64,000 bases of DNA from Rhizobium favelukesii (GCF_000577275.2 NZ_HG916852.1:1429001-1493000), one strand, 5' to 3'; positions 18,488 through 28,030 are shown, numbered from the stretch's first letter. Notes: generated from the letters alone by a model not told the origin. A program made the numbers and translations.

Positions 18488-19264
18488 TTAGTAGCGTGTG
18501 CTTTCGGGCATTGTGGAGGGATCGAAACGTTCCCAGCCGCGCGAAGTCAGGTGCTCCTGTGGCTGGAAGCGAGTCTTGTAGTCCATTTTCCGCGACCCTT
18601 GAACCCAGTAGCCCAGGTAGACATGCGGAAGACCCAAAGCCTTTGTGCGCTTGATGTGATCAAGAATCATAAACGTACCAAGGGAGCGTCGATCCATGTC
18701 AGGATTGAAGTAGGAATAGACCATGGACAGGCCATCGCTCATCGTATCTGTGAGAGCGGCGGCCAGCAGCTCACCCGTCGGGCGCTCTTCGAGGCCAGCG
18801 CCTTCCTTTCGAAGCCGATACTCGATGATCTTGGTGTTCACATGTGTATCCTCGACCATGATGGCGTAGTCGAGCACGGTCATGTCGGACATTCCGCCCT
18901 GTTGGTGGCGAAAGTCGAGATAGCGTCGGAATAGCGAGTATTGCTCGCTGGAGGGCTGAGCGGGGAATTCGGTGGAGATGATATCGGCATTCGTCGCCAA
19001 CACCCGCTTCATTGATTTCGTCGGCAGGAACTCCTGCGCGAGGATACGGACGGAAATGCAGGCACGGCAGGCCTCGCAGGCCGGTCGATAGGCAATGTTC
19101 TGCGACCGGCGAAAGCCGCCTTGTGTCAGGATATCGTTCATCTCCGCTGCGCGGGGGCCGACGAGATGTGTAAAGACCTTGCGTTCCATCTCGTGGGCCA
19201 GATAGGGGCACGCAGCCGGAGCAGTCAGATAAAACTGCGGTGATGGCGTCGTCTGCGTATTCAT
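18488..19264 (-). CDS. bpt: Aspartate/glutamate leucyltransferase (Ate1-type aminoacyl-tRNA transferase)
   Basis: Transfers leucine from Leu-tRNA to N-terminal Asp or Glu, marking proteins for ClpS-ClpAP in the N-end rule pathway. The 258 residues contain the N-terminal Cys cluster [18 protein letters not shown] and [12 protein letters not shown], and the GNAT-like C-terminal part [26 protein letters not shown] followed by YKTRFQP. Bacterial homologues are often annotated as arginyltransferases, but Bpt-type specificity is established for characterised bacterial members. The downstream permease directly abuts it. Confidence 0.9.
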   Translation of the reverse strand: MNTQTTPSPQFYLTAPAACPYLAHEMERKVFTHLVGPRAAEMNDILTQGGFRRSQNIAYRPACEACRACISVRILAQEFLPTKSMKRVLATNADIISTEFPAQPSSEQYSLFRRYLDFRHQQGGMSDMTVLDYAIMVEDTHVNTKIIEYRLRKEGAGLEERPTGELLAAALTDTMSDGLSMVYSYFNPDMDRRSLGTFMILDHIKRTKALGLPHVYLGYWVQGSRKMDYKTRFQPQEHLTSRGWERFDPSTMPESTRY

Positions 19265-19435
19265 CTGTTGCGGAGATTTCCTTCGGTTCGTTGCTTGTCT
19301 GACAGGATGACTTAAGAATAGAAAACGTCAACCGGTCTCCTGCCCCTTGTCGCGCGTTATACTTTTGGATATGGCGCCGAAAGGCTCCCGGCAAAGGCCA
19401 GGAGCAGCGTTTATTTTAGCTTGTAGCGGGCCTGA

Positions 19436-19894
19436 TCAGGCGGTGCGTACCGTGACGGTGCCCACCAGAAAATCGTGGATCAACCGGCTGCGCTCGGTGA
19501 ATAGGCCGACCAGCAAGATCAGCGGCGTCAGAACGGAGTTCAGGATCCAGAAAAGCGCCAGGTGAACGATGGCGGTCAGAAAGTCCATCCGCTGCCCATC
19601 GACACGCACGATCGCAATCCCCATTGCGCGCATGCCCAGAGAGGCTTGATTGGGGCCGCCCACCGTAAAACCGAAATAGAGGCCCGCGACGATCAGGAAC
19701 AGCGCCGGATAAAGAAAGAATCCCAGCCCCAGTGTGACGATCGACAAGAAGAAAAGCACGACCGCTGCCGGGATGCAGAGCAGCAGGACGATCACGTAGT
19801 CGAGGATGAATGCGAAGACACGACGGCTCAGCGTGCCGCTATAGGCGCGCCAGTCGTCCGGTGCAGCATAAAGCGGGTTGGGAGTGAGCGTCAT
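19436..19894 (-). CDS. RDD-family membrane protein
   Basis: A 152-residue protein with three to four hydrophobic helices and the family signature of Arg near the first helix (LSRRVFAFILDYVIVLLL) and Asp in that helix. SLGMRAMGIAIVRVDG and the polar NSVLTPLILLVGLFTERSRLIHDFLVGT close the domain. The function of RDD proteins is poorly defined; some affect ion balance. The ATG at 19894 is preceded by AAAGGAG at good spacing. Confidence 0.85.
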   Translation of the reverse strand: MTLTPNPLYAAPDDWRAYSGTLSRRVFAFILDYVIVLLLCIPAAVVLFFLSIVTLGLGFFLYPALFLIVAGLYFGFTVGGPNQASLGMRAMGIAIVRVDGQRMDFLTAIVHLALFWILNSVLTPLILLVGLFTERSRLIHDFLVGTVTVRTA

Positions 19895-19968
19895 CGTTGC
19901 GGTCTCCTTTCGAGAAAACGATGCCGCTGATATGGTATCGCTTCCTGGAAATGCAATATTGGGCGCAA

Positions 19969-20982
19969 TCAGCGCTTGGTGAGGATCCTGGCCACCTCGA
20001 CCGCAAAATAGGTGAGGATGCCATCGCAGCCCGCACGCTTGAATGACAGCAGGGTCTCCAGCATCGCGCGCTCGCCGTCGATCCAGCCATTCATCGCGGC
20101 AGCCTTGATCTGTGTGTACTCACCGGAAACCTGATAGGCGAAGGTCGGCAGACCGAAGGCCTCCTTCATGCGCCAGCAGATGTCGAGATAGGGAAGTCCT
20201 GGCTTGACCATCAGCATGTCGGCACCTTCCTCCACGTCAAGCGCGGCGTCGCGGATCGCTTCGGTGCCGTTTGCCGGATCGATGTAGTAGGTCTTCTTGT
20301 CGCCCTTGAGCAGTCCACCGGTCGAGATCGCCTCGCGGTAGGGGCCGTAGAAAGCTGAGGCGAATTTCGTGGCATAGCTCATGATGCCGACGTTCTGATG
20401 CCCTGCGGCATCGAGCGCGCGGCGGATGGCTCCGATTCTGCCGTCCATCATCTCCGAGGGGGAAATGATGTCCGATCCGGCATCGGCCTGCATCACAGCT
20501 GCGCGCGCGACCTGATCGACCGTCTCGTCGTTGACGATCTCGCCCTGTCGCAGGATCCCGTCATGGCCATGGCTCGTGAAAGGATCGAGCGCCACATCGG
20601 TGATGACGCCGATGCCGGGCACCGCTTTCTTGATCGCGGTCGTTGCCTGGTTGATCAGGTTGTTGGCTTCGAGACTGTTCGAGCCGGTTTCGTCGCGCAG
20701 TTCCATCTCGATATTGGGGAAGGTCGCGATCGCCGGGATGCCGAGGTCAGCCGCTTCTTTCGTGGCTTCGACGAGCTTGTCAACACTCATGCGGTTGACG
20801 CCGGGCATCGCCGGTATCGGCTCGACGATGCCGGTGCCCGGCACGACGAAAACCGGCCAGATGAGATCGTCGACCGTCAGGCGGTTTTCCCGCACGAGGC
20901 GGCGCGTCCAATCCGCCTTGCGGTTGCGGCGCATGCGCCGATGGCCGGTGATTTCATCGACGAGGTGGGTCTTGTCCTGCAT
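19969..20982 (-). CDS. hemB: Delta-aminolevulinic acid dehydratase (porphobilinogen synthase), Mg type
   Basis: Condenses two 5-aminolevulinate molecules to porphobilinogen in haem, cobalamin and sirohaem synthesis. Two catalytic lysines are visible in SYATKFASAFYGP and LMVKPGLPYLD. The metal-site segment reads DVALDPFTSHGHDG, with Ala and Asp replacing the Cys ligands of zinc enzymes, the Mg-dependent pattern seen in Bradyrhizobium. The frame is open much further upstream (to 21195), but homologues begin near DKTHLVDEITGHRRMRRNRK, so I use the ATG at 20982 (337 residues). Divergent from the small membrane protein at 21116. Confidence 0.94.
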   Translation of the reverse strand: MQDKTHLVDEITGHRRMRRNRKADWTRRLVRENRLTVDDLIWPVFVVPGTGIVEPIPAMPGVNRMSVDKLVEATKEAADLGIPAIATFPNIEMELRDETGSNSLEANNLINQATTAIKKAVPGIGVITDVALDPFTSHGHDGILRQGEIVNDETVDQVARAAVMQADAGSDIISPSEMMDGRIGAIRRALDAAGHQNVGIMSYATKFASAFYGPYREAISTGGLLKGDKKTYYIDPANGTEAIRDAALDVEEGADMLMVKPGLPYLDICWRMKEAFGLPTFAYQVSGEYTQIKAAAMNGWIDGERAMLETLLSFKRAGCDGILTYFAVEVARILTKR

Positions 20983-21115
20983 GGTCGTTCCAGCTTTTGC
21001 CATTCCAATTGTCGAACCGCTCATTATCATGGCGTCGCCGAAATCCAAACCGGACGATTGGCCGCAATCGATGAGGCGCTGGCGAAGTCGCAACCACAAC
21101 CCTATTGTTTGAGAC

Positions 21116-21553
21116 ATGGACGCTGATTCTCCGACGATACCGAAACGGACGCTGACCAGCGTTCTCTTCATCCTGTTCCTGCGGCTTGTCGCCATTTCCT
21201 GCTTCTGGTTCGGATTGCAGTATTGGGCGATGCTTGTCGGCTATTCGCTTGTGGGGGCAGGGCGCTTCGATCTGCTCAGCCTTCCCTGGAAGGTCGCAAG
21301 CACCTGCCTTGCCGTTCTCTTCCCTGTCGCGTCTCTCGGGCTGTGGCTTGCCGTGTCCTGGGGACCGGTTATCTGGGTGCTCGCGGCAGGCGGACAGATC
21401 ATCATGTACGGCTTCATGCCGGAGATTTTCGGGGGCAATCGGCTGATCGTTCTGCTGCATTTTGCGGTAGCCCTGGTCTACCTGGGATTCCGCGCCGCGC
21501 TCTGGTACGAGAAGCGCAAGCGGCGCCAGCAGGTAAGCGTTGATTTACCCTGA
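21116..21553 (+). CDS. DUF6163-like small membrane protein
   Basis: A 145-residue protein with four hydrophobic segments (about 14-40, 58-77, 82-102, 111-130) and a basic tail (YEKRKRRQQ). I think it belongs to DUF6163, a rhizobial family found beside ldtR, but this is from memory of gene order. Its function is unknown. The gene runs toward ldtR with a 129-bp gap that could hold the ldtR promoter. Confidence 0.65.
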   Translation: MDADSPTIPKRTLTSVLFILFLRLVAISCFWFGLQYWAMLVGYSLVGAGRFDLLSLPWKVASTCLAVLFPVASLGLWLAVSWGPVIWVLAAGGQIIMYGFMPEIFGGNRLIVLLHFAVALVYLGFRAALWYEKRKRRQQVSVDLP

Positions 21554-21682
21554 TACAACGTGGGTTTCCGGTAAGGCACTGTTAAGCCTGCGGTTTAAGT
21601 AGAATTTTATTTGTATTCGATAGGGTCTGTCTCAAGGCGGGAAGAAAACCAACACCGCCAAACAAACAGTGAGGCAGTCATC

Positions 21683-22198
21683 ATGAACACGAAAATCAAG
21701 CCGCAGGCGGTATCGAACTTCCGTGACCAGCAGGAACAGGGCATCCGTGATCTTTACATGGAATCCCTTCATCTTGTTGAACGTCTTCACCGCCGTCTGC
21801 TCGACGTCATCAAGGATGAGTTCGACCGTCAGGGTCGCAGCGACGTCAACGCCGTCCAGGCGCTTCTTCTCTTCAATATCGGCAACTCCGAGCTGACCGC
21901 CGGCGAACTTCGCTCTCGCGGTTACTATCTCGGCTCCAACGTCTCCTACAACGTCAAGAAGCTGGTCGACCTCGGCTTTATCAACCATCAGCGCTCGCGC
22001 ATCGACCGTCGCTCGGTCCGCATCAGCCTGACGGAAACGGGCCAGGACATCGCCGAAACCGTCGCCAAGCTCTATGAACGCCATATCGGCTCGATCGACA
22101 AGGTCGGCGGCATCGGCACCGACGAATTCACGCAGATGAACAAGCTGCTCACCCGTCTGGACCGCTTCTGGAACGACCAGATCCTCTATCGCCTGTAA
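21683..22198 (+). CDS. ldtR: LdtR-like MarR-family regulator
   Basis: A 171-residue winged-helix regulator. ALLLFNIGNSELTAGELRSRGYYLGSNVSYNVKKLVDLGF is the DNA-binding helix-turn-helix, followed by the wing RSRIDRRSVRISLTETG. Long flanking helices form the MarR dimer interface. In Candidatus Liberibacter asiaticus and Sinorhizobium the homologue LdtR controls an L,D-transpeptidase gene and osmotic-stress tolerance; an L,D-transpeptidase gene lies 1.4 kb downstream here. I take the ATG at 21683 after GAGGCAG. An imperfect hairpin (22204-22227) follows. Confidence 0.85.
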   Translation: MNTKIKPQAVSNFRDQQEQGIRDLYMESLHLVERLHRRLLDVIKDEFDRQGRSDVNAVQALLLFNIGNSELTAGELRSRGYYLGSNVSYNVKKLVDLGFINHQRSRIDRRSVRISLTETGQDIAETVAKLYERHIGSIDKVGGIGTDEFTQMNKLLTRLDRFWNDQILYRL

Positions 22199-22384
22199 CC
22201 TTTTAAGCCAACTTCCCTGCTGGCTTAATGGACCTCCAAGGCACGAAAGGGCGCAACGGTATTCCGTGGCGCTCTTTTCGCCGTTTGCTGCGCCTCGTTG
22301 CGGGGGCTACATATTTGGTCGCCGACTTGATAATGACGTCCGCACGAGTCTAGGGTTTTTCGCGTGAGCCAGGAGTTGCAGGTC

Positions 22385-23230
22385 ATGACGTCAGCTGTAT
22401 TGGCTGCAAGTGGTGGGGTGAAGCAGGTCATCTGCATAAGCTGGGGAACCAAGTACGGCGCCCCCTTCATCAACCGCCTCTACGCCATGGTGAAGCGCAA
22501 CATTACGCCGCCCTTCACTTTCACTTGCTTTACCGACGACCGCGCCGGCTTGAATCCAGAAATCCTATGCGAAGACCTGCCGCCGCTGGATGTCGAGAAC
22601 ATGCCGGTGAGGACGAAGGGCATCTGGCCCAAGGGGCGGCTTTGGGGTCCGAAGCTTGGAAATTTGAGCGGCCCGGTCCTGTTCCTGGACCTCGATCTGG
22701 TGATTGTCGGCTCTCTCGACTCGTTCTTCGAGGTTGGCGAACCGGATGACGTCATCCTGTCGCGCAACCAGACGACGCCGTTCGAACGCCTCGGGCAGAC
22801 CTCTCTCTTCCGCTTCCCGGTCGGCAAGCTTGTTCCGTTGCAGGAGACGTTCCGCGCCGATCCGCAGGGCGTGGCTGACAAGTACGAATTCGAACAGCGC
22901 TTCGTGACACGAAATGCGCCCGGTGGCGCGACGTTCTTTCCCCGCCGCTGGGTCCTGCACTTCAGGCAGGATTGTCGCTGGCCTTTCCCTTTGAATTATT
23001 TCCTGACACCGCGCCTTCCCGCGAACGCCCGGGTGATCCTCTTTCCACGCGATTTTCATCCGCAGTTCGCGGTCGAAGGGCGCTTCGGTCTGAAGGGGCG
23101 TGCCGCGCCGCCGCTTGATCACATCTCGCATATGTTCGATCCGGAGCGGCGGAGGAACAAGTCGCTGTTTCGTTATCTGCGCCATTATATCCGCCCAACC
23201 CCGTGGGTGGCCGACCACTGGCGCGAGTAA
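22385..23230 (+). CDS. Glycosyltransferase-like protein
   Basis: A 281-residue cytoplasmic protein. VICISWGTKYGAPFINRLYAMVKRN opens a GT-A-like Rossmann fold, and LFLDLDLVIVGSLDSFF contains a DLDLV sequence in the position of the GT-A metal-binding DxD motif. FRQDCRWPFPLNYFL and HISHMFDP occur in uncharacterised rhizobial relatives. The sugar and acceptor are unknown. It lies between ldtR and the L,D-transpeptidase gene, so a cell-envelope role is a reasonable guess. A GTG at 22364 is an alternative start. Confidence 0.7.
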   Translation: MTSAVLAASGGVKQVICISWGTKYGAPFINRLYAMVKRNITPPFTFTCFTDDRAGLNPEILCEDLPPLDVENMPVRTKGIWPKGRLWGPKLGNLSGPVLFLDLDLVIVGSLDSFFEVGEPDDVILSRNQTTPFERLGQTSLFRFPVGKLVPLQETFRADPQGVADKYEFEQRFVTRNAPGGATFFPRRWVLHFRQDCRWPFPLNYFLTPRLPANARVILFPRDFHPQFAVEGRFGLKGRAAPPLDHISHMFDPERRRNKSLFRYLRHYIRPTPWVADHWRE

Positions 23231-23613
23231 TCCGGACCGCGTCGGCGATTTCGTGACATCTTTGCAACGCATGGCAGGCAAGCATAATCGCCTGTATTCA
23301 AGCCGTTTTTTAGCCGCTATTAACCGCCACATTCTGTGGATCGGTATGGTTTTTCGCGCATCGCCCGCCACCGACGGTTGAGCGTGGTGCAGGGCGACAC
23401 GAATTGGCCATATTAGCATGTCAGCGGAAATACACGGCAAATGGCGCTTCCCCAATTGAGGTCCGATAACCTCGCGCTCCCTGCTTGCAATCATGTGATC
23501 GCCGGCAGAGAGATTGTGCGATGCGCCGTGGCGACGGGTTGATAGAGATTTGCGTTCTCGCAGGGATAGCGAAGGCCGCCGGTCTCTCAAGGGCAATTTA
23601 GTGGTTGGGATGA
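23231..23613. other. Intergenic region ahead of the L,D-transpeptidase gene
   Basis: 383 bp with no supported gene. It must carry the promoter of the downstream gene and is where an LdtR operator would be expected. A possible sigma-70 site (TTTGCA at 23261, CATAAT at 23283) lies far upstream. I could not identify a clear operator palindrome. Confidence 0.4.
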
Positions 23614-24918
23614 ATGTCGAAGAAAATCGGAACTGAAGCTTTCTCTCGTCGCGCGTTTCTGACGTCTGCGGCAATGGTCGGCGCGGGCGCTCTGGCAGCC
23701 CCCGCATTCGCGCAATCGGCCATCGATTCGCTCATCAATGCTCCGCAGCGGGGCGATTGGGACGACCAGTTCGATGCGAAGGCCGCATCCCGCACGGCGA
23801 CAGCCGTCGTTTCGAACACGCCGATTCTCGGGCCGCAGTCGGTGCCGAGCATCCAGCAGGCGATCGCCCAGTATCAGCAGATCGCTTCCGCGGGCGGCTG
23901 GCCGGAAGTGAGCCCAAGCCAGCAGCGTCTGCAGATCGGTGTGAATGATCCGGCCGTCCAGAGCCTTCGTCAGCGCCTGATTATCACCGGCGACCTGCCA
24001 CGCGAAGCGGGCATTTCCAGCGCATTCGACTCCTATGTCGACGGCGCCGTCAAGCGCTTCCAGGCGCGCCACGGGCTTCCGGCTGACGGTGTCATCGGCG
24101 AGTTCACCTTGAAGGCCATGAACATTCCGGCTGACGTTCGCCTGCAGCAACTGAACACAAACCTCATCCGCATTCAGACGTTCCCGGAAGAACTGGGACG
24201 CCGCCATGTGATGGTCAACATTCCGGCGGCTTATGTCGAGGCAGTTGAAGACGGCAGCGTTGCCACGCGCCATGCAGCCGTCGTCGGCCGCATCAGCCGT
24301 CCCACGCATCTCGTCAACTCGAAGATCTACGAGGTCATCCTCAATCCGTACTGGACGGCACCGCGGTCGATCGTCGAAAAGGATATCGTGCCGCTGATGC
24401 GCAAGGATCCGACCTACCTCGAGAAGAATGCCATTCGCCTGATTGACGGCAAGGGCAATGAGGTGGCGCCGGAAACGGTCGACTGGAATGCCGAGAAGGC
24501 GCCAAACCTGATGTTCCGTCAGGACCCAGGCAAGACCAACGCGATGGCCTCCACGAAGATCAATTTCTACAACAAGAACGGCGAGTACATGCATGACACG
24601 CCGCAGCAGGGCCTTTTCAACAAGCTCATGCGCTTTGAGTCATCCGGCTGTGTCCGCGTTCAGAATGTTCGCGACCTGACGACGTGGTTGCTTCGCGAGA
24701 CCTCGCCGTGGTCGCGTCAGCAGATGGAGCAGGTCATCACGACCCGCGTCAACACGCCGATCAAACTCGCTGAAGAAGTGCCGGTTTACTTCGTTTACAT
24801 CTCAGCCTGGGGCATGCCCGATGGCGTCGTGCAGTTCCGCGACGATATCTACCAGCTCGATGGCAATGCCGAACTCGCGCTCGACACGACGGCGGGCACC
24901 GAGCAGCCGGTTCAGTAG
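23614..24918 (+). CDS. L,D-transpeptidase (YkuD) with peptidoglycan-binding domain
   Basis: A 434-residue exported enzyme that forms 3-3 peptide cross-links in peptidoglycan or attaches proteins to it. The N-terminus FSRRAFLTSAAMVGAGALAA is a Tat-like signal (SRRAFL) ending APAFA-QS. A PG_binding_1 domain spans about residues 110-170 (VKRFQARHGLPADGVIGEFT). The YkuD domain occupies about 185-370 and ends with the active-site motif SSGCVRVQNVRDLTTWLL, where Cys is the nucleophile. It is the likely target of the nearby ldtR (ldtP-type). A strong terminator follows. Confidence 0.92.
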   Translation: MSKKIGTEAFSRRAFLTSAAMVGAGALAAPAFAQSAIDSLINAPQRGDWDDQFDAKAASRTATAVVSNTPILGPQSVPSIQQAIAQYQQIASAGGWPEVSPSQQRLQIGVNDPAVQSLRQRLIITGDLPREAGISSAFDSYVDGAVKRFQARHGLPADGVIGEFTLKAMNIPADVRLQQLNTNLIRIQTFPEELGRRHVMVNIPAAYVEAVEDGSVATRHAAVVGRISRPTHLVNSKIYEVILNPYWTAPRSIVEKDIVPLMRKDPTYLEKNAIRLIDGKGNEVAPETVDWNAEKAPNLMFRQDPGKTNAMASTKINFYNKNGEYMHDTPQQGLFNKLMRFESSGCVRVQNVRDLTTWLLRETSPWSRQQMEQVITTRVNTPIKLAEEVPVYFVYISAWGMPDGVVQFRDDIYQLDGNAELALDTTAGTEQPVQ

Positions 24919-24938
24919 CGTCATGCATTTGAATTGGG

Positions 24939-24966
24939 AAACCGCGCTGGGAGGCGCGGTTTTTTG
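24939..24966 (+). terminator. Intrinsic terminator of the L,D-transpeptidase gene
   Basis: AACCGCGC and GCGCGGTT stem with a 6-nt loop, followed by TTTTG. 20 bp after the stop codon. Confidence 0.88.
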
Positions 24967-25079
24967 TGTTTCCGTCCCTCTGCCGGATTCCTGTGATCAG
25001 CACAGTGAGGTAGAGGTGAGCTAGGCGCGGTATTTGTTGCGCGTAGATTGCCTAGCAAATGTCGTTCTTCGTATTGCCC

Positions 25080-25132
25080 TTGACAGGGCGGGACGCTAAT
25101 ACCTTCGCGCATTCCAGTTGAGGAGCCCGCCC
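25080..25132 (+). promoter_or_regulatory. glyA promoter/leader with inverted repeat reaching the start codon
   Basis: CTTGACA (TTGACA at 25080-25085) is a good rhizobial -35 element, but no convincing -10 follows. Directly after it GGGCGGG (25086-25092) is perfectly complementary to CCCGCCC (25126-25132), which ends at the base before the glyA ATG; the loop contains the GAGGAG ribosome-binding site. If transcription starts upstream, this could hide the start region. Confidence 0.4.
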
Positions 25133-26431
25133 ATGACAAATGCTTCTACCCAGACCTTCTTCAATCGTTCGCTTGCCGATACCGATCCGGACATCTTCGG
25201 CGCGATCGAAAAGGAGCTCGGCCGCCAGCGGCATGAGATCGAGCTCATCGCCTCGGAAAACATCGTTTCTCGTGCGGTGCTGGAAGCCCAGGGCTCCATC
25301 ATGACGAACAAGTATGCCGAGGGATATCCGGGCAAGCGCTATTACGGCGGCTGCCAGTTCGTCGACATCGCCGAAGAACTGGCGATCGAACGCGCCAAGA
25401 AGCTCTTCGGCGTCAACTTCGCCAACGTTCAACCGAACTCGGGTTCGCAGATGAACCAGGCCGTGTTCCTCGCGTTGCTGCAGCCGGGCGACACCTTCAT
25501 GGGCCTCGACCTCAACTCGGGCGGTCACCTGACGCATGGCTCGCCGGTCAACATGTCCGGCAAGTGGTTCAACGTCGTCTCCTACGGCGTCCGCGAAGGC
25601 GACAACCTGCTCGACATGGACGAGGTCGCCCGCAAGGCGGAAGAGCACAAGCCGAAGCTCATCATCGCCGGCGGGACTGCTTATTCCCGTATCTGGGACT
25701 GGAAGCGCTTCCGCGAGATCGCTGACTCCGTTGGCGCGTACCTCATGGTTGATATGGCTCACATCGCTGGTCTGGTTGCAGGTGGCCAGCATCCGTCGCC
25801 GTTCCCGCATTGCCACGTTGCCACGACCACGACCCACAAGTCGCTGCGCGGCCCGCGCGGTGGTGTGATCCTGACCAACGACGAGGATCTGGCGAAGAAG
25901 TTCAACTCGGCCGTTTTCCCGGGTCTCCAGGGCGGTCCGCTGATGCACATCATCGCAGCCAAGGCCGTTGCCTTCGGCGAAGCGCTTCAGCCTGAGTTCA
26001 AGGACTATGCGGCCCAGATCGTCAAGAATGCCAAGGCGCTTGCCGAAACGCTGATCGCCGGTGGCCTCGACGTCGTCTCCGGCGGCACCGACAACCACCT
26101 GATGCTCGTCGACCTTCGCAAGAAGAATGCGACCGGCAAGCGGGCGGAAGCAGCGCTTGGCCGCGCCTACATCACCTGCAACAAGAACGGCATTCCGTTC
26201 GATCCTGAAAAGCCCTTCGTTACCTCGGGCGTGCGTCTCGGCGCACCGGCCGGCACGACGCGCGGCTTCAAGGAAGCGGAATTCAAGGAAATCGGCAACC
26301 TCATCGTCGAGGTTCTCGATGGCCTGAAGGTCGCCAACTCCGACGAAGGCAACGCCGCCGTCGAAGCTGCAGTACGTGGCAAGGTGATGAACCTCACCAA
26401 CCGCTTCCCAATGTACGACTACATCGGCTAA
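25133..26431 (+). CDS. glyA: Serine hydroxymethyltransferase
   Basis: PLP enzyme interconverting serine and glycine with tetrahydrofolate, the main source of one-carbon units. The 432 residues are of normal length. [14 protein letters not shown] contains the PLP-binding lysine, and [16 protein letters not shown] and [12 protein letters not shown] are family hallmarks. The ATG at 25133 is preceded by GAGGAG. The next gene, nrdR, begins 9 bp after the stop, and glyA-nrdR-ribD-ribE look like one operon. Confidence 0.97.
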   Translation: MTNASTQTFFNRSLADTDPDIFGAIEKELGRQRHEIELIASENIVSRAVLEAQGSIMTNKYAEGYPGKRYYGGCQFVDIAEELAIERAKKLFGVNFANVQPNSGSQMNQAVFLALLQPGDTFMGLDLNSGGHLTHGSPVNMSGKWFNVVSYGVREGDNLLDMDEVARKAEEHKPKLIIAGGTAYSRIWDWKRFREIADSVGAYLMVDMAHIAGLVAGGQHPSPFPHCHVATTTTHKSLRGPRGGVILTNDEDLAKKFNSAVFPGLQGGPLMHIIAAKAVAFGEALQPEFKDYAAQIVKNAKALAETLIAGGLDVVSGGTDNHLMLVDLRKKNATGKRAEAALGRAYITCNKNGIPFDPEKPFVTSGVRLGAPAGTTRGFKEAEFKEIGNLIVEVLDGLKVANSDEGNAAVEAAVRGKVMNLTNRFPMYDYIG

Positions 26432-26440
26432 GGATAGCGC

Positions 26441-26917
26441 ATGCGCTGCCCATTCTGCGGATCGGAAGACACACAGGTCAAGGATTCACGCCCGGCGGAG
26501 GACAACACGTCCATCCGCCGGAGGCGTATCTGTCCCGACTGCGGCGGTCGCTTCACGACCTTTGAACGCGTGCAGTTGCGGGAGCTGATGGTGTCGAAGA
26601 AGACCGGCCGCAAGGTGCCGTTCGATCGCGACAAGTTGGTGCGTTCTTTCGAGATCGCGTTGCGCAAACGCCCGGTCGACCGCGACCGCATCGAGCGCGC
26701 GGTCTCCGGTATAGTTCGACGGCTCGAAAGCTCCGGCGAAGTCGAGATCAGCTCCGAGCAGATCGGCCTGCAGGTGCTCGAGGCGCTAAAAAGCCTCGAT
26801 GATGTCGGCTTCGTTCGCTACGCCTCGGTCTACCGGGATTTCTCGCACGCCGAGGATTTCGAGAAAGTCATTTCCGAGATCAACGCCAAGATCGCTCGCG
26901 ATCCCCTGGACAACTAG
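26441..26917 (+). CDS. nrdR: Transcriptional repressor NrdR
   Basis: ATP/dATP-sensing repressor of ribonucleotide reductase genes. The 158 residues contain the N-terminal zinc ribbon [13 protein letters not shown]...[12 protein letters not shown] and the ATP-cone ([21 protein letters not shown]). The C-terminal [13 protein letters not shown] is diagnostic. Its place between glyA and ribD is widespread in Rhizobiales. Confidence 0.96.
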   Translation: MRCPFCGSEDTQVKDSRPAEDNTSIRRRRICPDCGGRFTTFERVQLRELMVSKKTGRKVPFDRDKLVRSFEIALRKRPVDRDRIERAVSGIVRRLESSGEVEISSEQIGLQVLEALKSLDDVGFVRYASVYRDFSHAEDFEKVISEINAKIARDPLDN

Positions 26918-26920
26918 CCC

Positions 26921-28030
26921 ATGAGCGCTTCGGAAGACGACGCGCGTTTCATGCAAGAGGCGATCCGCCTGGGTCTCCTGCATCTCGGCCAGACATTCAC
27001 CAATCCTTCGGTCGGCTGCGCCATCGTGCTTGACGGGCAGATCGTCGGCCGTGGAGTAACGGCAGTTGGCGGGCGACCTCATGCCGAGCCGCAGGCATTG
27101 GCCGAAGCCGGAAAACTGGCGCGGGGCGCCACTGCCTACGTGACGCTGGAACCCTGCTCGCATTACGGCAAGACGCCGCCCTGCGCCGAGGCGCTGATTG
27201 CCTATGGCGTCGGTCGCGTCGTCATCAGCGTGACCGATCCGGACCCGCGTGTTTCGGGTAGGGGTATTGCCAGGTTGCGCGATGCCGGGATCGAGGTCGA
27301 GTCCGGGATTCTCGAAGTTGAAGGCAAGCGCTCGCTCGCTGCCTATCTCACGCGGCAGACGAAGAACCGGCCCTATGTGACTCTCAAGCTTGCGGTTTCC
27401 GCTGATGGCATGATCGGGAAAAAGGGCGAGGGGCAGATCGCAATCACCGGTCCTGCCGCACGCGCCGAGGTCCAGAAGCTGCGCGCTGAAACCGATGCGA
27501 TTCTGGTTGGGATCGGCACGGCTATCGCCGACGATCCCTTGCTGACGGTTCGCACGCCTGGCCTTGAGACGCGATCGCCGATCCGCGTCGTGCTGGACGA
27601 AAATCTGTCCTTGCCGCTGGACAGCAGGCTGGTGACCACCGCAAGGGAGGTGCCGGTCATCGTCGTCGCAACCGAGCCGCCCCGCTTCGACAACAGCGAG
27701 GACGAGGCTTTCCTCGCACGTCGCGCAGCGCTGGATCGGGCAGGCGTCGAAATCGTCCAATGCAATCCCAACCGTCCGGACGAGCTGCTGCCCGCGCTCG
27801 CATCGCGCGGCATTTCCTCGCTTGTCGTAGAAGGTGGCGCGCGGACGGCGAAGCTCTTCCTTGATGCCGGATACGTCGATCGCATTCTCTTCTACCAGGG
27901 ACCGGTCGTGATCGGGCAGGACGGTATTGAATCGCCGGTGACGACGACCGATATGCCATCGGGCTTCCTGCACAAGGGCACCTTCATGTTTGGCGACGAT
28001 CGCCTGGACGAGTACGAAAGAGAGCTTTGA
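26921..28030 (+). CDS. ribD: Bifunctional diaminohydroxyphosphoribosylaminopyrimidine deaminase / reductase
   Basis: Second and third steps of riboflavin synthesis. The 369 residues have an N-terminal zinc deaminase domain (His-Ala-Glu in GRPHAEPQAL, then EPCSHYGKTPPCAEAL) and a C-terminal DHFR-like reductase domain from about residue 148 (NRPYVTLKLAVSADGMIG). Starts 3 bp after nrdR and overlaps ribE by one base (TGATG), a sign of translational coupling. Confidence 0.95.
   Translation: MSASEDDARFMQEAIRLGLLHLGQTFTNPSVGCAIVLDGQIVGRGVTAVGGRPHAEPQALAEAGKLARGATAYVTLEPCSHYGKTPPCAEALIAYGVGRVVISVTDPDPRVSGRGIARLRDAGIEVESGILEVEGKRSLAAYLTRQTKNRPYVTLKLAVSADGMIGKKGEGQIAITGPAARAEVQKLRAETDAILVGIGTAIADDPLLTVRTPGLETRSPIRVVLDENLSLPLDSRLVTTAREVPVIVVATEPPRFDNSEDEAFLARRAALDRAGVEIVQCNPNRPDELLPALASRGISSLVVEGGARTAKLFLDAGYVDRILFYQGPVVIGQDGIESPVTTTDMPSGFLHKGTFMFGDDRLDEYEREL

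Noticed and set aside
22565..23707. Minus-strand open frame overlapping the glycosyltransferase-like gene
   Set aside because: The plus-strand gene has a DLDLV motif and a folded-protein pattern; the minus frame has none.
24967..25132. Glycine or SAM riboswitch ahead of glyA
   Set aside because: No match to the conserved cores; only a simple inverted repeat was visible.
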